DNA from: Chrysochromulina tobinii
Taxonomy: Eukaryota; Haptophyta; Prymnesiales; Chrysochromulinaceae
DNA: 39,106 nucleotides
Reading direction: 5' to 3'
Assembly: GCA_001275005.1 (NCBI GenBank)
Contig: JWZX01002948.1
Span: 1-39,106, forward strand
Below are positions 25,249-32,056 of this stretch, piece by piece (position 1 is the first letter of the stretch; the number at the start of each line of letters is the position of its first letter). A program made the translations under genes and the position numbers. The notes beneath the pieces are model-generated. The model did no database searches, was not told the DNA's origin, and saw only the letters and a program-made list of their open reading frames with translations.

Positions 25249-27746
25249 CTATGCGAGCGCCGGCTGCCCAAAAAGCTGCTTGAGTCGTGAGCGGAGCTCC
25301 TCATCTTTGGTGCTGGCTGTGACCTCCGGATGCTTCTCCAGATAGTAGCTGCTCACCGCGTCGAACACTTGGTTGGCAAGGATCTGGGCGTCATCGGAAG
25401 AGTCGGCGATCTCGGGTGGCACCTCGGTGGCCATGCGCCGGCCGTTGCTTGGGCTGCACGCGATCTCACATTGGTTGGTGATGGAGTTGAAGAAGGTGCC
25501 AGGGCCGCACCTCATGCTGGGAGGCGGTGGAGGCGCAAGTAGCGGAGATCCGTTAATGACCAACAGCTGCGTGGCCGACAGGTAATCAAATTGATCATCC
25601 CACACTGGGTTGGGTAGCGTTGAGAGGCAGGTCTTATAGAGACCGATGGTGGTAAGCTGGACCGAGACGGTGCCGTTGCTGATCGTTCCGCCCAACTGAG
25701 TGGCACGCGCGAAGGCTGCGCCCGCGCAAGTCCGGGAGCCGGAAGGTAGGAAGACGAGGTGGTTGCCATTGCTTGCGATCCCGCTCACTGTGACGATGGT
25801 CAAGAAGCTGTGCACGATGGTGCTGGGCGTCAGAGTCACGCTCGGAGGGGCGGGTGGAGGCGAGGGCGGCGGGGGGAGGGCGGTGGGGGCGACGGAGGCC
25901 GACGAGGAGGAGGGGGGGAGGGCGGTGGGGGCAACGGAGGCGGCGGACGAGAAGGAGGTGAGGGCTGCTGCGGCGGTAACGAGGGCGGCGGCGGTGAGGG
26001 TGGTGGAAGCGACGCTGGCAATGGCGGTGGATTTGAGGGCGAAGGTGGAGGCGGCGAGGGCGAAGGTGGAGGCGGCAACGGTGCTCCCCCAGAGGGCGGC
26101 GGCGAGGGCGGCGAGGGAGGCGGGGGTGCCGGGCAAGGAAAGGTTGTGAGGGATGGGTTTACGCCGGTGAGGGTCGTTGCCCAGGAGCAAACGCGACCAG
26201 ATGAAAAGTAGACATTGTGACCATACAGCCCATTATTGCAACAATCATATGAAGCTGTGTTACCACTGATGGTGGATGATGAGATGGCCACTATGGCACC
26301 CCCGACAAGGATACCGCCGCCGTGGCCGGCTCGGTTGGAATACACTTGGCAGTTGACGATTGAGACAGTGCCTCCCAAGAAGGCGACACCACCGCCTCCA
26401 CTGTATCCAGCTGAGTTCCCGTATATCGAGGAAGATGTGAACGTGACCGTGCCAGAAGTGACATAGACACCGCCGCCCCCATTGCTAGTAGATAAGCTAG
26501 CTGAGTTGTAGTAGATCTGTGAGCTGATGATGGAGACGGTTCCAGATGCAACGAAAACACCGCCGCCTCCATAAACATCCTGAGACCCTGATGAGGAGGT
26601 CACTGTGTTCTCACTGATGATGCACGATGAGAAGGTCACTGTGCCACCCTGGACGAAGACACCGGCGCCTCCGGTGAGAGTGTAGCCTCCCGTGATCCTG
26701 AGCCCGAACAGTTGCACGACGCCCGACGAGCCCGGGTTGATGTTCAGCACACGGCGCGGACTCGAGGAGCTCCCTTGTGCGTTCAGGATGACCGTGGCTC
26801 CCGCCGCCGCCTCGAGGATGACGCTCCTGGTGATGCTGAGCTCGGCGGTGAGGTAGTAGGTGCCGGAGGCAAGGACGATGCGGCCGACGGCGGTGTTGGC
26901 GAGTGCACTGGTCAGGTCGGCGACGGTGCTCACCGCGGTCTGCAGCGCACGGCGGTGGCTCGTGAGCACATGCTGAACGGAGTTTATTACGGGAACGTCA
27001 TTGTCGGTGGCCTCGGTGCATGGGAGCATGGTGCACAATGCAAGGAGAGTGCTGAGGAGAACGAGCTTTTCATGCTTCCCTCGAGGCTGAGACCGAATGT
27101 AAGGAGACTTGGCGAAACGATGGTGCCATGCCATGAGCGAACATGCCATCAGCATGCACCCCCAACACACAAGCTGCCGGGGAATGAGGATGATGCTGCC
27201 GCCGTCCAAACCATGAGCAGGCGCCACCGAAAGGCGAGCGGACGCCACCAGTTGGCAAGTAGGCGCCTCTGCAATGGATAGCCGCGACGAGGCGGGCGGA
27301 GCGGAGCGCGCATTGGCACGCCTCAACGAGAGGCCGACCAATGCATCGGTGAAGTTGGTGATCTGGACCAGCACTTGGCTTCGCAGGTAGTCGGTTGCAT
27401 CAAACAGAGTTCCACCGCCGTCGCTGCACGAGCTGCCGCTGGCGTTGAGACAGTTGTTCGTGCATGCTATGCCAGGGGAATGTGGCGGCGCGGGCGGCGA
27501 CGCGGTTTGCCAGTCGCAGTCGACGCAGTCGTTGTCGTACGCGCACTTCGGGACCTCCGAGGCGAACTCGCAAGCGTCGACTGTACAGAGTGACGGCAGG
27601 GGAGGCGAACTGACGCCGAGGAAGAGCTGACGGCTCGCCCGGGTCCAAGGCGCCTCAGCCCCGACAAAGGGGGTAGAGGTCGTTCTTTCGGCGCTCGCGC
27701 GCGCGCCCAAAGCGGCGGCGACGAGAAGGAATAGGAGCGGCCGCAT
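25249..27746 (-). CDS. Secreted beta-helix (pectin-lyase-like) SPPPP surface protein, frameshifted
   Basis: ATG 27746 opens with a signal peptide (MRPLLFLLVAAALGARASA) and a Cys-rich part (CAYDNDCVDC, CTNNCLNASGSSC). A second signal-like segment (KLVLLSTLLALCTMLPCTEA) follows around 27020-27070, so a hidden intron or a fusion of two units is possible, with ATG 27149 as alternative start. Then come parallel beta-helix coils (GGGGVFVASGTVSIISSQIY, GGGGVYVTSGTVTFTSSSIY, GGGILVGGAIVAISSSTISG), the motif WATTLTGVNPSLTTFPCP and an SPPPP linker. Within the linker the frame is lost. The homologous frame resumes after the G6 run at 25871-25876 (minus C6), as if one C were missing, and continues VTLTPSTIVHSFLTIVTVSG to QLFGQPALA and TAG. 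Sequencing error, polymorphism or true frameshift are all possible. Confidence 0.62.
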
Positions 27747-27775
27747 TTTGTGGAAGTTCACAGCCAATTTTTAGA

Positions 27776-27909
27776 ATTCGACACCCAAGACACCGCGGAC
27801 CGGCGCACGACAAGAGAAGCGTCCTCTCCCCACAAAGAGGGAAAAACTTCCTAAAACCCCCCTGTGAGTGTCTTTTTAATTAGCACCAAGTCGACTTGAC
27901 TTGACTTGA
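27776..27909 (+). promoter_or_regulatory. Shared upstream block: attcgacacccaagacacc plus (CTTGA)3
   Basis: The same 19-bp motif as upstream of the hydrolase gene lies at 27776-27794, again followed by gaccggcg, with (cttga)x3 at 27895-27909. The latter ends 44 bp before the FAM91 ATG. The intervening 100 bp is AT-richer (tctttttaattagc). It lies between divergent genes, so it may also serve the surface-protein gene. Confidence 0.4.
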
Positions 27910-27952
27910 GAAGAGTTTGACGATTCACGTCTGCGATTCACTGCCAATTCAC

Positions 27953-30900
27953 ATGGCACTGCCTCGCGCTCTCGCCGAGTGCCTCGAGGCGGCGGCGGAC
28001 GCGGACCCCCCCGACTGGCGCTGGGGTTTGCTTCCAGAGGCCGTGCGCGCATCCATCAGCGAAGGAGAGTGGCAGCGGGCGGCTCGTGCACACAGCCTTG
28101 GCGTGCAGGGGCCGTGGTCCACTGCGCTGGGAGGCGACGAGGCCTCGTACCTCGAAGAGCTGCTTCGCAAAAGCCGTGAGAAGTGCATGCTCTACCCGTA
28201 CCACCTCGCGGATGCGCTCGGCCGAAACCCGCGCCTCCCCACCATCACGCCCTTTGATTACTACCAAGAGATGCTCATCGAGACGATGCGCGCCGAGAAA
28301 TCGTTTGACACAATCCCCAACTTCACAGCGGCCGACTGCGGGCGCCTGGTAGGCGTGGGGCGCAACGAGTTCTTGCACGCCCTCAACCAGTGCCGCAGCA
28401 AGGGCTGGCTGTGGAAGCGTCGACGCGCCATCATCGCTAGCTCGCTGCCGGCGGCGGCGGCGCTGCCTACGATGCCGGTGCTGCACTGGTGGCAGGTGCA
28501 CCTGACCAAGGCGGCGCACAAGCTGCTCGCGCAGCGAGCCGCAGCGCGCGCGCAAGGCGCCGCGCGCCAGGAATCGCTCCGGTCGTCCATCGGCGAGCGC
28601 ATCAGCCAAGCTCTCAAGGAGGCCCGAGAGGCCGCGGCTGCCCACCACGGCGCCTCCGGGGCCGCCGCCGCTGTGAATGGCGCCGTGTTGGGCACCGCGA
28701 CCGGAGGGCCCGTCCCGCCGCCCACCACGGCGCTCCACGCAGCCAGCAATGACGGGGACGAGCTCGGCGCCGACGGGGCTGACGAAGAGGGCGCCGCGGT
28801 GGGCGGCAGCAAGGACGTCGCGGGGCCGCATGGCTTGTCCGCGGAGCAGTTGAGCGTGCTCGGAGCGATCGAGGTGGCAAGGGGCGCTCCGAACCGGATG
28901 ATTGCCTCTGATTGCCACTGATGGTCTCCCTCATTGCATGCGGCTGGCAGGCGGCGCTCTGCCCGTACCGGCGCTGCATGCAAGTGCTCACCACGACGCC
29001 TCGCCTCCTTCCCCACAGGTGGCAGGGGGCGCTCTGCCCGCTGGCGAGCTGCCGCGCGACGCGCTGCCCGCTCTGTACTCGCTCGGGTTGGTGCGCTACG
29101 ATGTGCCCGTCGCCGCGTGCGATCGGATCGCGGTGCCGCCACTCAAGGGCTTCGTCATGAATCGCGTCGGGCATGACTACCTCGAAAAGATGCTGTACGA
29201 GGTCTTCGTGTCCAACGACGAGGCCATGACCGTTGGGGAGGTAGCGTCGATGCTGGGCCACTCGCTGCATGCAAGTGCTCACCACGACGCCATACCTCCT
29301 TCCCCACAGGTGGCGTCGCTGCTGGGCCAGCCACTCCCTCGCATCCTGCGCGCCGTCTCGATCGCGTGCTTGCTTGGCTTCGCTGTCAAGCTCACCGCGC
29401 CGCCGCTCAGCTCGCCGCCGCCTCCCCGGCCGACGGCAGCCACGACGGCGAGCACACCCGCTGGGTCAGAGAATGGAGCGGAGCCAAAGCCGCTGGCGGA
29501 GCCAGCGTGGCATGCCTCGTGGCATCACCTTGCGGAAGGCGGGGGCGCCTGCAAATCTCGGGCACATATCGCGGAAGGCGGAGGCGCCACGCCTGACCCG
29601 GCGGCTGCGGGCGATGGCGCTGCGGCGGGCGCGCCCAGGACGGCGCCGGAAGCTCCGGCGGATGAAGGTACGCGCACGGCGAGCGAGGCTGCGCCGCCGC
29701 TGCAGCGCATCGGCCTGCTCGTCGATTCGAAGCTGGCGGCGTGCCTCATGATGTCCAATTTGGCTGACGGGCTCAAGCAGCACGCGGTCACGCTGTATGA
29801 GGTGGGCAAGATCCCCAACGCCTCTGATGGCCTCTGATTGCCTCTAATTGCCTCTGATTGCCTCCCTCTTCACAGGTGGGCAAGATCCCCAACGAGGCAC
29901 TCGACGCCTTCCTCGCAGCCACAGAGAAGGTGGAGCGACCGCAGATCTCCTCCGATGGCCATTGATTGCCTCTGATGGCCTCTGATGGCCTCCCTCCTCA
30001 CAGGTGGAGCGACCGCAGATCCACGAAGCTGATCTCCTCGAGTACTTTGACCAGGCGATCGCGCTGCGGCACGCCCTCCTCTTCCTGCGCAGCGACCCAG
30101 CGTGTGCGATCAACGGCAGTCTGCGGCCCCTCGACATCGTGCGCACCTGATTGCCACTGATTGCCACTGATTGCCACTGATTGCCACTGATTGCCACTGA
30201 TAGCCACTGATAGCCACTGATAGCCACTGAGCGGCCCCTCGACATCGTGCGCACCGAGTCACTCGCTCCAGTGCCCGAGCGACTCCTCAGCATGCAGGGG
30301 CTCATTACGGCGCCATCTCCCCAATGCCCCACAGGTGCGCACCGAGTCACTCGCCACCCTCGATGGCGCCACGCGCGCGCGCGTGCTGCAGCGCCAGTAC
30401 GCGCTGCTCGTCTCGATGGCGCCGATGGAGCCCCTCTGCGAACACGTGTACACCGCCGGGCTGCCGGTGATGCACTTCGGGCCCACATTCTCGCTCCTCA
30501 CCTCGCCGTGGCTCCAGCTCGCGCTCTATACGACGCTCGGCTGCGGCCCGCCCTCGATCCTGCTGCCACGTGGCGCTCGGCTCCGGCGCGTGCCGGAAGG
30601 GTTGCGACCGTATTCACACCTCCTCCTCACACCCTGGGGCGGGGAGCCCGCCGTGACCTCCACGTCACACCTGCTCTCGGTCGCCGCCGAGCTCCTCACG
30701 CGCGCCCCTCTACTGGTGCAAGCCTACGTGGCCGACGCCAGCGCCGGCACGGCCAGGCTGCCCATGCCGGTCGCCGCCGACGCCGCCGAGACGCCGAAGG
30801 CAGCTACCAATCTCGGACAGAATCTCGGGCATAATCTCGGGCGGATCGCCGACGCCGCCGAGACGCCGCGGCTCGAGTCGCCGCCCGCCGCCACGCCCTC

Positions 30901-31625
30901 GCCGGCCATGCCCACAGGCGAGGGCAGCACACGCACCGACACCGAGGCCGAGGGCGCTCACGAGGACGCTCACGAGGGCGCCCATGACGGCGCTCACGAG
31001 GGCGCCCATGACGGCGCTCACGAGGGCGCCCATGACGGCGCTCACGAGGGCGCTCACGAGGACGCGAGCCGAGCGGGCGGCGGCGAGGGTCCTCATGCCG
31101 CCGCTCGACGCGTCATGCACGCCCTCGGCCTCGAATCGTCTATAGGGATGCTCCAGCTGGTCCGTGTGCAGGCGGCGGCGGACGCGGGAGGGCCGCCTAG
31201 CACGGCGTGGGTGCCCCTCATGTTGCACTTCGGTCTGCCACTCTGCGACGTGCCCACGTGCGAGGCGGTGTGCGAGCAGGTGCGGCAGCGACTACTCTTC
31301 AGTGCGAGCCGTACCGGCGCTGCATGCAAGTGCTCACCACGACGCCTCGCCTCCTTCCCCGCAGGTGCGGCAGCGACAGCTCTTCAGTGCGAGCCAGCTG
31401 CAGGCCCACACAGACGCAGTGCGCGCGCTGCTGCGGCGCGTGCGCGCCTTCGTGCACGAGTACACAGGCATCGAGGCGGAAGCTGCGGGCAGGGGCATGG
31501 AGACCGCGACCGCGGAGGAGAGCGACGTGACGCTTGCCGACTCGGCCGAGAGCGTCACGTACCCGTGCGTACCGCTCTTCTTCGACGGCCGCTGCATGCA
31601 AGTGCTCGCCGAAGCGGCGAGGTGA
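27953..31625 (+). CDS. FAM91A1: FAM91 homologue (WDR11-complex subunit), seven exons
   Basis: Exons 27953-28873, 29019-29240, 29310-29801, 29876-29929, 30004-30138, 30335-31279 and 31365-31625 are all multiples of three and joined in phase 0 to 1009 residues. Recognition is firm: ASYLEELLRKSREKCMLYPY, SFDTIPNFTAADCGRLVGVG, KIPNEALDAFLAATEK, YFDQAIALRHALLFLRSD, RVLQRQYALLVSMAPMEP and WVPLMLHFGLPLCDVPTC match FAM91 in order. In animals FAM91A1 works with WDR11 and C17orf75 and bridges to TBC1D23 when endosome-derived vesicles are captured by trans-Golgi golgins. Lineage-specific inserts include GAHEGAHD repeats in exon 6. The C-terminus after FFDG (RCMQVLAEAAR, stop at 31623-31625) differs from the family tail and overlaps a possible donor GAG|GTGAGG, so a further exon is possible. 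All six introns are introner-like. Confidence 0.93.
28874..29018 (+). mobile_element. Intron with two successive introner-like insertions
   Basis: 145 nt, phase 0 (GAIE|VAGGALPAG). Three related target copies are present: 28874 gtggcaaggggcgctcc, 28944-28965 ctggcaggcggcgctctgcc, and the exonic 29019-29040 gtggcagggggcgctctgcc. Between copies 1 and 2 lies a decamer-type insert (gattgcctctgattgccact, then ccctcattgca). Between 2 and 3 lies a core-family insert ending CCCCACAG at 29018. The outermost GT is used, since the frame would be broken otherwise. Confidence 0.8.
29241..29309 (+). mobile_element. Introner-like insertion, core family, 20-bp duplication (18/20)
   Basis: 69 nt, phase 0 (VGE|VASLLGQ). 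The left copy gtagcgtcgatgctgggcca (29241-29260) differs from the exonic gtggcgtcgctgctgggcca (29310-29329) at two positions. The insert 29261-29309 is the gctgcatgcaagtgctcacc core. The length is a multiple of three without in-frame stops, so retention would insert 23 residues. Confidence 0.83.
29802..29875 (+). mobile_element. Introner-like insertion, decamer family, 19-bp duplication
   Basis: 74 nt, phase 0 (LYE|VGKIPNEA). A perfect duplication gtgggcaagatccccaacg lies at 29802-29820 and 29876-29894. The 55-bp insert is cctctgatgg / cctctgattg type decamers ending cctccctcttcacag. Confidence 0.88.
29930..30003 (+). mobile_element. Introner-like insertion, decamer family, 18-bp duplication
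   Basis: 74 nt, phase 0 (TEK|VERPQIHE). A perfect duplication gtggagcgaccgcagatc lies at 29930-29947 and 30004-30021. The 56-bp insert holds tgatggcc/tgattgcc decamers and ends cctccctcctcacag, closely matching the insert only 54 exon bases upstream. The two introns isolate an 18-codon exon. Confidence 0.88.
30139..30334 (+). mobile_element. Intron enlarged by a second, nested insertion
   Basis: 196 nt, phase 0 (LDI|VRTESLATL). Inner event: gtgcgcaccgagtcactcgc perfectly repeated at 30247-30266 and 30335-30354 around 68 bp ending ccccacag. Outer event: a perfect 25-bp repeat (30123-30147 and 30231-30255, gcggcccctcgacatcgtgc plus gcacc) around 83 bp that are exactly (tgattgccac)5(tgatagccac)3tga. 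The outer duplication copied the existing donor GTGCGC, and only use of the upstream copy keeps the frame open. This moves the intron's 5' end 108 bp upstream. Confidence 0.87.
30775..30868. repeat. 22-bp direct duplication flanking AATCTCGG repeats inside exon
   Basis: The stretch cgccgacgccgccgagacgc plus cg is repeated at 30775-30796 and 30847-30868. The 50-bp insert has three spaced aatctcgg units. The offset is 72 bp, frame-preserving, and the protein shows ADAAETP twice with NLGQNLGHNLG between. AATCTCGG repeats also fill the insert at 6400-6428. No splice sites are present. Confidence 0.75.
30951..31063. repeat. 24-bp minisatellite (GAHEGAHD)
   Basis: About four and a half copies of gcgctcacgagggcgcccatgac-like units within FAM91 exon 6, encoding GAHEGAHD repeats in frame. 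It probably lies in a disordered, lineage-specific loop. Confidence 0.85.
31280..31364 (+). mobile_element. Introner-like insertion, core family, 31-bp duplication (29/31)
   Basis: 85 nt, phase 0 (VCEQ|VRQRQLFSASQL). The left copy 31280-31310 and exonic copy 31365-31395 start gtgcggcagcgac and end cttcagtgcgagcc, with two differences between. The 54-bp insert starts gtaccggcgctgcatgcaag, shared with the copy at 28965, and ends ccccgcag. Confidence 0.87.
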
Positions 31626-32056
31626 GGTGTGGGGTGCGAGGATCCGCCACTTTATCGCCACTAACCGCCTCACCCGCCATTCCGCGCACAGCAAGGCTCG
31701 GCCGCCGGGGGGGCGGGGGGGGGAGCGAGCGTGGAGACTCTCGGTCTCGCCGAGCTCTGGTCTCTGGTCTCTGCCTTCTGGCGGGCGCGGTCTGGACTGG
31801 CGGCGTAATATGTGGGACGAACTTAAATCAAACCGCCGTGCACGCACTGCTCGTTAGAGTTGACGGTTCTACTTTATACAATTATAGTTCGTCGCCGTCG
31901 CCCAATTCGCCCCGTCCGGTCGGAGAGCGTCGTATTCCTATAATTCGATGATCGATGTACGGTTCGTTAAGCTTGGTGACGTCGAGGTCACGCTGCTGGC
32001 CACTAGCCCGATAACTGAACATGCACGTCCAAGATACACGCACCTGCCACCCAGGC
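31626..32056. other. Intergenic between convergent FAM91 and carrier genes
   Basis: 431 bp. It contains a G-run (31708-31725 area) and an AT-rich patch (ctactttatacaattatag near 31870) that may serve transcript ends. No gene is supported. A FAM91 terminal exon could lie here if the GAG|GTGAGG donor at 31620 is real. Confidence 0.45.

Noticed and set aside
24267-25290. Glycine-rich plus-strand frame
   Set aside because: Complement of the SPPPP linker. GGCGGCGATGGC repeats are not an independent gene.
30148-30230. Decamer array considered as a CRISPR-like or telomere-like array
   Set aside because: Units are 10 bp with no spacers, inside a eukaryotic intron and flanked by an exon duplication. 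It fits an introner insert.
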